DNA of 45,765 nucleotides from Salibacterium halotolerans (GTDB lineage: Bacteria; Bacillota; Bacilli; Bacillales; Marinococcaceae), in contig NZ_FOXD01000026.1 in the NCBI RefSeq assembly GCF_900115625.1, positions 1-45,765 of the forward strand. The letters are read 5' to 3'. Positions 36,788-44,625 of the stretch are shown in pieces. Both the position numbers and the translations under genes were made by a program. The notes beneath the pieces were generated by a model. That model searched no databases, was not told the origin of the DNA, and worked only from the letters and a program-made list of their open reading frames with translations. Within the stretch, counting starts at the first letter, position 1. Each line of letters starts with the position of its first letter.

Positions 36788-36877
36788 CGCTCGTTTTCGA
36801 CTGGTTTCCGCTTGTATTTAATGCTGTTTCGCCCGTAATCGACAAATTTCCGCCCGCTTTCGACACAAGTCCGCCCG
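36788..36877 (+). repeat. Degenerate 21-bp tandem repeat, about 4.3 copies
   Basis: Units start at 36788, 36809, 36830, 36851 and (partial) 36872, each opening CGCYYG, with TTTCGAC or ATCGAC inside and TTTC/GTC at the end. Copies 3 and 4 are most alike and copy 2 is most diverged. No protein-coding role was seen. Confidence 0.7.
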
Positions 36878-36920
36878 AAAAAACAATTCGCAGTTTATTG
36901 CAGAAGACCGTCTTATTACG

Positions 36921-37280
36921 ATGGTGAACGGGATTGGACTGCACGGGCTTGAAAAAGCGGCACGCATGAGTGCGGCTCTCGATGCTTCGAGCGATCACAT
37001 CGTTTTGGGTGCCGAGCAGGTGGGATGGCAGGATCCCGGCGATGTCGTCGACACGATGTACTACGCCTTACCTCCTTCGGTCGATCTGCACAATGTGAAT
37101 ACCGCGCTAAGCAGAAAGCACGCCATTCAGACCTGTATGGACCTATCACAGCCCGGTGACACGACGATACTTTTGACCGGTATCAACAAACCGAAGCACA
37201 TCCAGGGAAAAGTGGTGCCGCATGACGACAAAGAAGAAATCCATTACTATTTCTCCTGCTCTTCTTCCCGGTCCATGTAG
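36921..37280 (+). pseudogene. C-terminal fragment of a Mur-ligase-like protein
   Basis: A 119-codon frame that reads like the last domain of a MurE-type ligase. DHIVLGAEQVGWQDPGDVVD corresponds to the 'sDNPR.EdP' region, LSRKHAIQTCMDLSQPGD to 'DR..AI..A...GD', and TILLTGINKPKHIQG to 'LiaGKGHE'. The frame stays open upstream (QFIAEDRLIT before the Met), but the ATP-binding and central domains are missing and the 21-bp repeat array begins just there. I treat it as a 5'-truncated remnant. No ribosome site precedes the first ATG. Confidence 0.55.
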
Positions 37281-37316
37281 GTTTAGGGGCCGCTTCCGTC
37301 GGGTATTAAAAAGTTG

Positions 37317-37345
37317 TTGACGTCGGTGCGAGGAGAAGGTATAAT
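37317..37345 (+). promoter_or_regulatory. Strong sigma-A promoter of a small RNA
   Basis: TTGACG (37317-37322), a 17-bp spacer, TATAAT (37340-37345). Transcription would start near 37352. No protein gene lies on this strand before the terminator at 37568-37597. Confidence 0.8.
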
Positions 37346-37351
37346 TTAATA

Positions 37352-37597
37352 CTGTTCCTCATACCTACTCTACAAAAAATGTAGATTCCCTCATCTACAC
37401 ACCCTCTCCTCATTCATTTCAACATGCTGATAACCCAATGATGAATGAAACGAAAACAGAAGATACAGCAGTAGATCAATTCACACTGGAGCGGTTTAAG
37501 GACCGCAAGGACGAAAGAGAAGGAAGGGCTTTTGTCGTTTTATGTATCACTCTATATTGGACGTTATGCCGGCATAGGTGGCGTATGCCGGCTTTTT
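37352..37597 (+). ncRNA. Candidate structured small RNA, ~245 nt, C-rich
   Basis: Bounded by a near-consensus promoter and a textbook terminator. Predicted helices: TCTACA 37369-37374 with TGTAGA 37380-37385, or alternatively TGTAGAT 37380-37386 with ATCTACA 37393-37399 (mutually exclusive); TCATTCAT 37410-37417 with ATGAATGA 37441-37448; GCGGT 37491-37495 with ACCGC 37502-37506; GACGAAAG 37510-37517 with CTTTTGTC 37529-37536. C-rich stretches (CCCTCTCCTC 37402-37411; TTCCCTC) could pair with ribosome sites, as in FsrA/RsaE-type regulators. A 70-codon frame from 37438 has no ribosome site and runs through the terminator, so it is not a convincing gene. It matches no RNA family I recognise. 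Confidence 0.6.
37568..37597 (+). terminator. Terminator of the small RNA
   Basis: Stem GCCGGCATA (37568-37576) with TATGCCGGC (37584-37592), 7-base loop, then TTTTT. Confidence 0.9.
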
Positions 37598-37603
37598 GCA
37601 TGC

Positions 37604-37638
37604 AAAAAAGGAGCTGCATCCTTCAGGACACAGCTCCT
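37604..37638 (-). terminator. Terminator of the TraB-family gene
   Basis: AGGAGCTG (37609-37616) pairs with CAGCTCCT (37631-37638), with an inner TCCT/AGGA helix, then six T on the minus strand. It lies 7 bp after the stop codon and is distinct from the plus-strand terminator beside it. Confidence 0.88.
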
Positions 37639-37644
37639 CCCTTA

Positions 37645-38814
37645 TTATAGATTCTCAAAAAACAGGCGCAGGACGTCGGCGCCGCCGATCATGGTTCCGA
37701 TGGTGCTGCCGACATTGGCCAGTACGACGATGAGCAGAATCCGGGTTACTTTGTTGCTCCAGAATCCTTTGGCGCTGTGCACATCGTCGGAAAGTCGTTC
37801 AAAGTCCGCCACGTTCGGCCGGCGGATGTAGGCCTGCATCAGCCCCGCGAACCATCCTGCTGCGATAAGCGGGTTGAGCGACGTGAGCGGCGCTGCAATA
37901 AAGGCGGTGAGAATCGTAAGCGGATGGCCTAAAGCCGCAATCGCACCAAGAGCCGAAAACAATCCGTTCCAAACAAGCCAGCTTACCGTCTGCTGGAGCC
38001 CCGCTGATGGGTTGGCATAGAACGTGTAGGCAATAACGGCAATAACGAGAAGCGGGATGGCCCAGGCAATGATTTTCGGCGCCTTGCTGACAGGGCGGTG
38101 CTCGAGTTCCCCGAGGTCCTGCTCATTATATATCTCTTCTTTTATCCCCGGGACATGGGCGGCGCCGAGCACCGCGACCACTTTCTCCCCCGGTGCGTTT
38201 TTTATTCTGTGGGATAAATATTGATCCCGTTCATCAATTAACGGTTTTTTCAGCCTTGGAAAACTACGCGTGAGTTCCTGCAGCATCGACTGCAGCATGT
38301 CCTGATTTTTCATTTTTTCCAGTTCTTCTTCGGTTATGCTCTCGTTGTTGAATATACTGAAGATAATCATCATTAAGAGCTTCGCTTTGCCAAAGAAACC
38401 AACTTTCTGCCAGATTCTTGCGAACGTAATCTGAATGTCACGGTCGGCAAGCACAAGGTCCGCTCCGCTTTCCCGGGCGGATTCAATGCCCTGCTTCATT
38501 TCCTGTCCGGACTGGATGCCGAACTGCTTGGCGGTACGCTTCTGAAAAGAGGAGATGGCGAGGTTCATAAGAAGAAGCGAAGATCTTTTTTCCTTGATTA
38601 CTTTAAAGATGTCCATGTTCTTCCATTCATCCCGGTTGGACATTGACTCGTACCGTTTCTCATCCAGCTCTACACAAACCGAATCCGGCTGTTCTTCCTC
38701 GATGACTTCTTTCACCTGCTCAGCGCTCTGTCTTGATACGTGGGCGGTACCAACAAGCACCACTTCTTTATTATCTACGTGAATCCGTGTCACGTTTTCT
38801 CGTTCTGCCGTCAT
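37645..38814 (-). CDS. TraB/GumN-family membrane protein
   Basis: A 389-residue protein. The N-terminal ~240 residues form a TraB domain: VVLVGTAHVSRQSAEQV, DSVCVELDEKRYE, ADLVLADRDIQITFARIW and VVAVLGAAHVPGI (the two GxxH motifs are proposed metal or catalytic sites). The C-terminal part has about four membrane helices (IIAWAIPLLVIAVIAYTF onward) and a conserved RRPNVADFERL. TraB relatives are linked to pheromone shutdown in Enterococcus and resemble metalloproteases; the Bacillus role is unknown. Monocistronic, with its own terminator. Confidence 0.85.
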   Translation of the reverse strand: MTAERENVTRIHVDNKEVVLVGTAHVSRQSAEQVKEVIEEEQPDSVCVELDEKRYESMSNRDEWKNMDIFKVIKEKRSSLLLMNLAISSFQKRTAKQFGIQSGQEMKQGIESARESGADLVLADRDIQITFARIWQKVGFFGKAKLLMMIIFSIFNNESITEEELEKMKNQDMLQSMLQELTRSFPRLKKPLIDERDQYLSHRIKNAPGEKVVAVLGAAHVPGIKEEIYNEQDLGELEHRPVSKAPKIIAWAIPLLVIAVIAYTFYANPSAGLQQTVSWLVWNGLFSALGAIAALGHPLTILTAFIAAPLTSLNPLIAAGWFAGLMQAYIRRPNVADFERLSDDVHSAKGFWSNKVTRILLIVVLANVGSTIGTMIGGADVLRLFFENL

Positions 38815-38954
38815 AATGTACCTGCTTTCTGCAAAATGGATACTATTATCTTATCATATCTGAGGGGCATAAAGCCTGCCCTGTTTTTTTCAGAGACCGT
38901 TTCCATTAGAATGAAGACAGAGGGCAAATACATAACGATAGGAGCAGGCGGCGT

Positions 38955-40772
38955 ATGTACCAGAATATGAAAGAATGTGTGGAAGATCTTGAAAAACACG
39001 GTCATTTGATACGGATTACCGAAGAAGTCGACCCATACCTTGAGATGGCGGCGGTTCACCTGCATGTGTACGAACAAGGCGGCCCTGCCCTTCTTTTTGA
39101 AAATGTAAAAGGGTCCTCCTACCAGGCGCTGTCGAATCTGTTCGGATCGGTGGAACGGAGCCGGTTCATTTTCCGAAAAACCTGGGACCGGGCGCAGAAT
39201 GTCGTCGCTCTCCGCAATGATCCGATGAAAGCGCTGAAGCATCCGCTGCGGAACATACAGAGCGGACTGGCAGCGGTAAATGCGCTTCCGTCCAAAAAGA
39301 GGCAGAACCCCGGGTTCGAAGAAATTCAGCTGACGGATCTCCCGTTTATCCAGCACTGGCCGGGAGACGGCGGAGCGTTCATTACGCTGCCCCAGGTGTA
39401 CACCGAAGATCCGGACAACCCGGGCATTATGAACTCCAATCTCGGCATGTACCGGATTCAACTGGACGGCAACGACTACCGCGTCAACGAAGAAGCCGGT
39501 CTGCATTACCAGATTCACCGCGGCATCGGCATCCATCAGGATAAAGCGGTCCGGCGCGGCGAACCGCTCAAAGTCAGCATCTTCATCGGCGGACCGCCGG
39601 CGCACACCTTGTCCGCCGTCATGCCGCTTCCGGAAGAACTGCCGGAGATGACGTTCGCGGGGCTGCTTTCGGGGCGGCGTTTTCAATACAGCTACATCGA
39701 CGGGTACTGCATCAGCCATGACGCTGATTTTGTCATCACCGGTGATGTGTACCCCGGGGAGACAAAACCGGAAGGGCCGTTTGGAGACCACCTCGGCTAC
39801 TACAGCCTCACGCATGAGTTCCCGGTCCTTCACGTTCACAAAGTTTACGCGAAACAGGACGCCATCCTGCCGTTCACCGTCGTCGGCCGGCCGCCGCAGG
39901 AAGATACGACGTTCGGCGACATTATTCACCAGATCACGGGAGACGCGGTCAAACAGGAAATCCCGGGCGTGAAGGAAGTACACGCCGTCGATGCGGCCGG
40001 CGTGCATCCTCTGTTGTTTGCGATAGGGAGTGAACGGTATCTGCCGTTTGAAGACGTGCAGCAGCCGACTGAACTGCTCACCATCGCGAACCGCATCTTA
40101 GGCACCGGGCAGCTGAGCCTCGCGAAATACCTGTTCATTACAGCAGAACTGGAACGGGAACTGGATACCCATGACGAGGTCGACTTTCTCACCTATATTC
40201 TGGAGCGGATCGACCTGCACCGGGATCTTCATTTTCAAACGAAAACCACCATCGACACGCTCGATTATTCCGGCGAAGGGCTGAACCGCGGAAGCAAAGT
40301 CGTTATCGCGGCGTACGGCGATAAAAAACGGGACCTCTGCACCCAGGTCCCTGCTGTTGCCGCGGAAGCGGAAGGTTTTATGAGTCCTGCGCTGATCATG
40401 CCGGGGGCTGTCGCGGTAGAAGGTCCTGCCTACAGGGATGAAGAAACCGCCGCGGCGGAGTGCCGAAGACTGGCGGAGGCGGTGGAAGCAGAAGGCGGAC
40501 TGCCATCGTGCCCGATGATTGTTATCTGTGACGACAGTGACTTTCTCACCGCATCGCTTCGGAATTTTCTCTGGGCAGCCTTCACCCGCAGCAACCCGTC
40601 CCACGACATCCACGGGGTGAACAGTTTTTATGAAAACAAGCACTGGGGCTGCGACACGATGATTATCGACGCCCGCATCAAACCGCACCACGCCCCGCCG
40701 CTCATTCCGGATTCCGAGGTCGAAAAACACATCGAGCGGTTCTTCGATAAATATGGGAATCTGAAAAGATAA
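38955..40772 (+). CDS. UbiD-family decarboxylase (long form)
   Basis: A 605-residue UbiD-family protein: LEKHGHLIRITEEVDP at the start, GPALLFENVKG, NLGMYRIQLDGND (prenyl-FMN/metal region), FIGGPPAHTLSAVMPLPE, GDVYPGETKPEGPFGDHLGYYS (with the catalytic Glu cluster) and FTVVGRPPQEDT. UbiD enzymes use prenylated FMN to (de)carboxylate aromatic or unsaturated acids. About 600 residues is longer than the ~450-490 of UbiD or YclC. No ubiX-like gene for cofactor synthesis is in the window. The substrate is unknown. The gene is visibly richer in G+C than the sugar operons. Confidence 0.9.
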   Translation: MYQNMKECVEDLEKHGHLIRITEEVDPYLEMAAVHLHVYEQGGPALLFENVKGSSYQALSNLFGSVERSRFIFRKTWDRAQNVVALRNDPMKALKHPLRNIQSGLAAVNALPSKKRQNPGFEEIQLTDLPFIQHWPGDGGAFITLPQVYTEDPDNPGIMNSNLGMYRIQLDGNDYRVNEEAGLHYQIHRGIGIHQDKAVRRGEPLKVSIFIGGPPAHTLSAVMPLPEELPEMTFAGLLSGRRFQYSYIDGYCISHDADFVITGDVYPGETKPEGPFGDHLGYYSLTHEFPVLHVHKVYAKQDAILPFTVVGRPPQEDTTFGDIIHQITGDAVKQEIPGVKEVHAVDAAGVHPLLFAIGSERYLPFEDVQQPTELLTIANRILGTGQLSLAKYLFITAELERELDTHDEVDFLTYILERIDLHRDLHFQTKTTIDTLDYSGEGLNRGSKVVIAAYGDKKRDLCTQVPAVAAEAEGFMSPALIMPGAVAVEGPAYRDEETAAAECRRLAEAVEAEGGLPSCPMIVICDDSDFLTASLRNFLWAAFTRSNPSHDIHGVNSFYENKHWGCDTMIIDARIKPHHAPPLIPDSEVEKHIERFFDKYGNLKR

Positions 40773-40814
40773 AACCACGGCGTGCCCTTACTTCCGAGAA
40801 TAAAAGGAAGGACA

Positions 40815-41675
40815 CTACGCTTTTGCTTCGGCTGCGAGCAGCAGACAACCTGTCACAGCGGCGTCATCGCCGAGCGCGGGGGCTGTGATCATGGTTTCGG
40901 GGTCCGGTGTGTCTACGTAGCTGTTCAAAAGGCGCTTATACTCCTGGCGGATGAGCGGGAACAGCTGAGTCTGCTTCATGACACCGCCGCCGAGAATAAA
41001 CACTTCCGGGCGCAGAATGAGGGTGTACTGAACGAGGGCCTGCGCGAGATAATAAGCTTCAATCTCCCACACTTTCTCGTCGGCGGCGAGCCTGTCCCCT
41101 GTCTGCCCGTGCCGTTTTTCAATGGCCGGGCCGGCTGCCATTCCTTCGAGACAGTCGGCGTGGTACGGGCAGTTTCCTTCGTATTTATCGTCCGGATGCC
41201 GCCGCACGAGAATATGCCCCATCTCGGGATGTCCGAAGCCTTCCAGCACTTTCCCGTCCACGACCGCACCGCCGCCGATACCGGTCCCGACTGTCAGGTA
41301 CACACAACTTCCCGACTTTTCCGCTTCCCCTGCTCTAAATTCCCCGTATGCCGAGGCATTTACGTCGGTCGTCCAGGCGGTCGGGACGTTGTATCTGTCC
41401 TTTATTTCTCCGAGAAAGTCAAAAAATCCCCAGCCCGGTTTCGGCGTACTGGTGATAGAGCCATATGTATCGGAATCCGTGTTCACATCGATCGGACCGA
41501 ATGAACCGATCCCCATGGAAGTCAGAGTGTAAGAATCAAAAAAAGCAAAGACATGCTTCAGTGTTTCCTCCGGGGTCGTTGTCGGAATACTCGTGCGGGC
41601 TTCAATTCCGGCACCGCCTCTGCTGACCGCGCAGACGAACTTTGTTCCACCGGCCTCTATAGCTCCATAATACAT
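40815..41675 (-). CDS. ROK-family fructokinase
   Basis: A 286-residue ROK kinase of the bacterial fructokinase type (YdhR/GmuE-like). It has the phosphate motif EAGGTKFVCAV, SFGPIDVN, STPKPGW, TDVNASAYGE, VGTGIGGGAVVDGK, GHPEMGHI and the zinc-binding H...CPYHADCLEG. It phosphorylates fructose (perhaps mannose) with ATP in the cytoplasm. ATG 41675 follows GGGAGGAA. It is divergent from splA and convergent with ubiD; no sugar operon adjoins it. Confidence 0.92.
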   Translation of the reverse strand: MYYGAIEAGGTKFVCAVSRGGAGIEARTSIPTTTPEETLKHVFAFFDSYTLTSMGIGSFGPIDVNTDSDTYGSITSTPKPGWGFFDFLGEIKDRYNVPTAWTTDVNASAYGEFRAGEAEKSGSCVYLTVGTGIGGGAVVDGKVLEGFGHPEMGHILVRRHPDDKYEGNCPYHADCLEGMAAGPAIEKRHGQTGDRLAADEKVWEIEAYYLAQALVQYTLILRPEVFILGGGVMKQTQLFPLIRQEYKRLLNSYVDTPDPETMITAPALGDDAAVTGCLLLAAEAKA

Positions 41676-41815
41676 AGAAGTTTCCTCCCTGCTGTTGTTT
41701 TCTGTACCCTTTCTTTTTCTACGAACGCCCTTTCACCTCCTCCCTATTATTTTGTACATAATACCGCCTTTTGTCGGTAACAATATCCCTAACTAATCCA
41801 AAGCAGGTGATACGC

Positions 41816-42073
41816 ATGTCCGTTTTTGAATCAGCCGTACCAGGCGATATTGTTTATGTCATGATCCGCAACCCCCACGTTCAGGGAGTCGCCAATGTGC
41901 AGGAAGCAGCGGTGGTGGAGAACCCGGAAGCGCCGGGGGAGCTTGCGCTTTTTCTATATGAGACGTATTATCCGCTGACGGAGGACATTGCGGTGTATGG
42001 AACAATGGAAGAAGCGCAGCAGGATTACATGGAAGCATTCGGAACGCCGGAAGATACGACGTATTATGGTTAA
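41816..42073 (+). CDS. splA: Transcriptional regulator of splB, SplA
   Basis: An 85-residue SplA-type protein, first gene of the splAB operon. In B. subtilis SplA represses the operon. Sequence features: VPGDIVYVMIRNPH, VQEAAVVENPE, LALFLYETYYPLTEDIAVYGTMEEAQ. The frame is open from 41771, but the ATG at 41816 has GCAGGTGA upstream. splB starts within its stop codon. I could not find a convincing sigma-G promoter, although CATAATA at 41757-41763 resembles a -10. Confidence 0.85.
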   Translation: MSVFESAVPGDIVYVMIRNPHVQGVANVQEAAVVENPEAPGELALFLYETYYPLTEDIAVYGTMEEAQQDYMEAFGTPEDTTYYG

Positions 42074-43094
42074 ACCTTTTGTACCGGAACTCGTTTATGT
42101 CGAACCGCGTGCCCTGGAGTATCCTCTCGGAAAAGAGCTCAAGCAAAAGTTTGAGAATATGGGAATTGAAATCAGGCATACGACATCCCACAATCAGGTC
42201 CGCAACCTTCCGGGCGACAATCATTTTCAGCGGTACCGTACAGCCAAATCGACACTCGTTATAGGCATCCGGAAAACGTTGAAATTCGATACATCGAAAC
42301 CATCTGCAGAATACGCGATTCCTTTCGTCACAGGCTGTATGGGCCATTGCCACTACTGTTACCTCCAGACGACGATGGGAGATAAGCCGTATATTCGGAC
42401 GTACGTGAACGTGGATGAAATTCTTGAATCCGCCGAAGAGTATATGCAGCAGCGTGCCCCCGAGCCGACGAGATTCGAAGCGTCCTGCACCTCGGATGTC
42501 GTCGGGGTGGATCACCTGACACACACACTGAAACAGGCGATTGAGTACTTTGGAAAAACCGAGCACGGGCAGCTCCGGTTTGTGACGAAATTTGCCCACA
42601 TCGACCATCTTCTCGATGCCGAGCATAACGGCCGAACCCGGTTTCGCTTCAGCATCAACAGCGATTATGTCATTAAATACTTTGAACCCGGAACGTCGCG
42701 GCTGCATGAGAGAATCGAAGCTGCTGTGAAAGCCGCCCGGGCGGGTTATCCCCTCGGCTTCATCATCGCTCCCATCTACTTGCACGAGGGATGGAAAGAA
42801 GGATACCGGGAGATGATGGAGAAACTAAACAAGGCCCTCCCCGCTGACGCGAGAAAGGACCTTACGTTTGAAATGATTCAGCACCGGTTCACGAAACCGG
42901 CTAAGCGGGTTATCCAGAAAAACTATCCTATGACAAAACTCGAGCTCGATGAATCGAAGCGGAAATGGAAATGGGGCCGCTACGGCATAGGGAAATACGT
43001 GTATACGAATGAGGAGCAGGAAGACATGAAAGACACCATCGGTTCTTATATTGCGTCTTATTTTCCAGAAGCCTCACTGGACTACTTTACGTAA
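42066..43094 (+). CDS. splB: Spore photoproduct lyase
   Basis: A 342-residue radical-SAM enzyme that repairs the thymine dimer formed in UV-irradiated spores. The 4Fe-4S cysteines are Cys91, Cys95 and Cys98 (CMGHCHYC), and the H-donor cysteine is Cys141 in FEASCTSD, matching B. subtilis SplB. The C-terminal RFTKPAKRVI and KWKWGRYGIGKYVY blocks are conserved. The start ATG 42066 overlaps the splA stop (ATGGTTAA), giving coupled translation; the longer frame from 41988 lies inside splA. Its presence is strong evidence of endospore formation. Confidence 0.96.
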   Translation: MVKPFVPELVYVEPRALEYPLGKELKQKFENMGIEIRHTTSHNQVRNLPGDNHFQRYRTAKSTLVIGIRKTLKFDTSKPSAEYAIPFVTGCMGHCHYCYLQTTMGDKPYIRTYVNVDEILESAEEYMQQRAPEPTRFEASCTSDVVGVDHLTHTLKQAIEYFGKTEHGQLRFVTKFAHIDHLLDAEHNGRTRFRFSINSDYVIKYFEPGTSRLHERIEAAVKAARAGYPLGFIIAPIYLHEGWKEGYREMMEKLNKALPADARKDLTFEMIQHRFTKPAKRVIQKNYPMTKLELDESKRKWKWGRYGIGKYVYTNEEQEDMKDTIGSYIASYFPEASLDYFT

Positions 43095-43121
43095 TCCCAG
43101 AATGGAATATACTGGATCGTA

Positions 43122-43523
43122 CTAGTTTTCATTTACTTTCTGCTTCATCCGCTCCACCCACTGCTTTAATAAGTGATAGTAGGTTTCTATATCAGCATAG
43201 ATTTTTTCTGCCACGCTTTCATTATACGTGTGCGTGGTTAAATTGCGGTCGTTAACCATATTCAGAGCGGTGACTGTTTCTTTATCATTGAATAGTTTGA
43301 CATCGCGGCAGCCGCGGATAACACCTTTGGGGGAGCCGATATCTAGTCCTTCTATATCGTATAAATATTGTTTGGCCGTTTTCCAGCAGGCTTCAAAAGA
43401 ATACTCAAAGCGCTGTATCGCCGCGTCCCTTTCAATGTCGGATGGTTCCTTTAACCCAGCAATTTGTCCGAAAGAAGAAACCGCTTTTTCCGCTGATATC
43501 AGACGTTGGTGAAATCTTTCCAT
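43122..43523 (-). CDS. HepT-like HEPN ribonuclease toxin (nucleotidyltransferase-partner family)
   Basis: A 133-residue helical protein of the HI0074/HepT group. The HEPN nuclease motif RX4HXY is complete as RNLTTHTY (Arg93, His98, Tyr100), and SFEACWKTAKQYL with GSPKGVIRG matches the nucleotidyltransferase substrate-binding family. In HepT-MntA systems this is an RNase toxin that the partner silences by adenylylating the Tyr. It overlaps the antitoxin gene by 25 bp, with its own GGGAGGG ribosome site. Confidence 0.87.
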   Translation of the reverse strand: MERFHQRLISAEKAVSSFGQIAGLKEPSDIERDAAIQRFEYSFEACWKTAKQYLYDIEGLDIGSPKGVIRGCRDVKLFNDKETVTALNMVNDRNLTTHTYNESVAEKIYADIETYYHLLKQWVERMKQKVNEN

Positions 43524-43822
43524 ACCAAACCCTCCCTTTTCACCTGCCGGGTGAACGCCGGATCGGCAGATTGTAAATCAACGACATCCACATGATAAGG
43601 AACTGTAGACTCCTCGATCGCCTCAAGCAGACGATTCCATGCTGAAGCATCCAGATCTTTTTCTGTTTCAACCGCCAAGTCTATATCCGAGCTCTGTTTC
43701 TCTGTTCCTTTCGCCCATGAACCGAAAAGATAAACACGGACATGACGGGAGTCCAACTCTTGTGTAACAACCTTTTTTAAAGAAGAAAGAATGGCATCAC
43801 GGCCGGCAGAATAATGCTCCAT
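43499..43822 (-). CDS. MntA-like minimal nucleotidyltransferase antitoxin
   Basis: A 107-residue minimal nucleotidyltransferase. The catalytic motif GSX10DXD is exact: Gly34-Ser35, ten residues, Asp46-Ile47-Asp48 (GSWAKGTEKQSSDID). A later DVVDL supplies the third acidic residue. It is expected to transfer AMP to the tyrosine of the HepT partner encoded immediately downstream. Gene order is MntA then HepT. AAGGAAG precedes ATG 43822, and an extended -10 lies just upstream. Confidence 0.9.
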   Translation of the reverse strand: MEHYSAGRDAILSSLKKVVTQELDSRHVRVYLFGSWAKGTEKQSSDIDLAVETEKDLDASAWNRLLEAIEESTVPYHVDVVDLQSADPAFTRQVKREGLVWKDFTNV

Positions 43823-43848
43823 CGAATATCTTCCTTTCCTTTTTGTTC

Positions 43849-43857
43849 ATTATACCA
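43849..43857 (-). promoter_or_regulatory. Extended -10 of the mntA-hepT operon
   Basis: Minus strand TGGTATAAT, a perfect TGnTATAAT, 27 bp before the mntA start codon. Confidence 0.6.
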
Positions 43858-43969
43858 TAACACCCACAGGTTTAACTGCTGCGGACGGAAGCGCTCAGAA
43901 GTGGTACGGGGCAGGCTCGATTCCTCTTCTTTCCCGTTTTTCAGACTGTACCGGAACCAATAAGTTACG

Positions 43970-44218
43970 TTAATTTAAAAACAAGAGGGTGAACGCAAAT
44001 AGTAGATAGGGACTTAAGAACATTAAAACACTTAATACGATGAGAAGTTTGTTTTTAAGAGCGGCTGCAGCAACGAGAACAGCCCATATACCAGTAAAAA
44101 AAGTGATAATTATTGTATATACAATACCATAATCCATCGTAAAAACATAATACCAGGAACCCGAGCCGATTATAAACGCGATCCAATACATGGTTTGAAA
44201 AACTACCTGTTTGTTCAT
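43970..44218 (-). CDS. Small three-helix membrane protein A
   Basis: An 82-residue hydrophobic protein with about three membrane segments, ending KNKLLIVLSVLMFLSPYLLF. It is a paralogue of the next gene upstream: the same length class, YW near residue 12, and the shared KNKxLxxLSxLxFLSPxLL tail. A good AAGGAGA ribosome site precedes ATG 44218. I recognise no family. The pair of tandem paralogues suggests a local duplication. Confidence 0.65.
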   Translation of the reverse strand: MNKQVVFQTMYWIAFIIGSGSWYYVFTMDYGIVYTIIITFFTGIWAVLVAAAALKNKLLIVLSVLMFLSPYLLFAFTLLFLN

Positions 44219-44259
44219 TAAGAGGGTCTCCTTTGACAGTTTATGAAACGTCCGTTCAC

Positions 44260-44493
44260 CTACATTATAATAAGAAGTAAAAACGGGCTTAGAAACAGCA
44301 GAGCACTCAACAGAACGAGACGTTTGTTTTTGATTGCGGTGACAGCAATGACAACAGCACCAGCACTGTTCACCGTCGTGTAAACTATGGCGGTGCTGAA
44401 GTTAGAACCCAGCCCCGCGATCATTATGTAGGGAACAAGACCAAGAAAAAACAACATCCAATAGACAATAAAAAAAGCCGACGGTTCCCGCAT
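44260..44493 (-). CDS. Small three-helix membrane protein B
   Basis: A 77-residue membrane protein paralogous to the 43970-44218 product. It has three hydrophobic segments, AIKNKRLVLLSALLFLSPFLL at the end and a GSNFSTAIVYTTV middle segment. Ribosome site GGAGG precedes ATG 44493. It lies 41 bp upstream of its paralogue on the same strand, so the two are probably cotranscribed. Function unknown. Confidence 0.65.
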   Translation of the reverse strand: MREPSAFFIVYWMLFFLGLVPYIMIAGLGSNFSTAIVYTTVNSAGAVVIAVTAIKNKRLVLLSALLFLSPFLLLIIM

Positions 44494-44555
44494 TTGGATA
44501 ACCTCCGATGCTGATAAGGTATCTTACCAATACATGCTGTACCATATACGAATAC

Positions 44556-44581
44556 CGGGCTGTTCACTAGTGAACAGCCCG
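44556..44581. repeat. Perfect 26-bp palindrome
   Basis: CGGGCTGTTCACT joined directly to AGTGAACAGCCCG. It lies between the 44626-45669 gene and the small membrane protein pair. There is no T run, so it is not a typical terminator. It may be an operator or a transcript-end hairpin. Confidence 0.6.
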
Positions 44582-44625
44582 ATGAACAGCTTGCAGAGAA
44601 ACCCCTTGCACAACCTGCCAAAGGG

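Noticed and set aside
37438-37650. A 70-codon open frame downstream of a strong promoter
   Set aside because: It has no ribosome site and runs through the terminator hairpin and beyond. The helices in the region fit a structured RNA better.
38811-40007. A 398-codon minus-strand frame opposite ubiD
   Set aside because: It is antisense to a clear UbiD gene, has no recognisable domain, and is explained by high G+C and codon bias of the real gene.
40098-40778. A 226-codon minus-strand frame opposite the ubiD 3' half
   Set aside because: Shadow frame of ubiD with no ribosome site or family similarity.
40782-41504. A 240-codon plus-strand frame opposite the fructokinase gene
   Set aside because: Antisense shadow; the ROK kinase motifs on the other strand are complete.
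41757-41763. CATAATA as a sigma-G -10 for splA
   Set aside because: No sigma-G-like -35 lies 17-18 bp upstream, so it is not listed as a promoter.
41859-42785. A 308-codon minus-strand frame opposite splAB
   Set aside because: The plus-strand proteins SplA and SplB are unmistakable, and the antisense frame resembles nothing.
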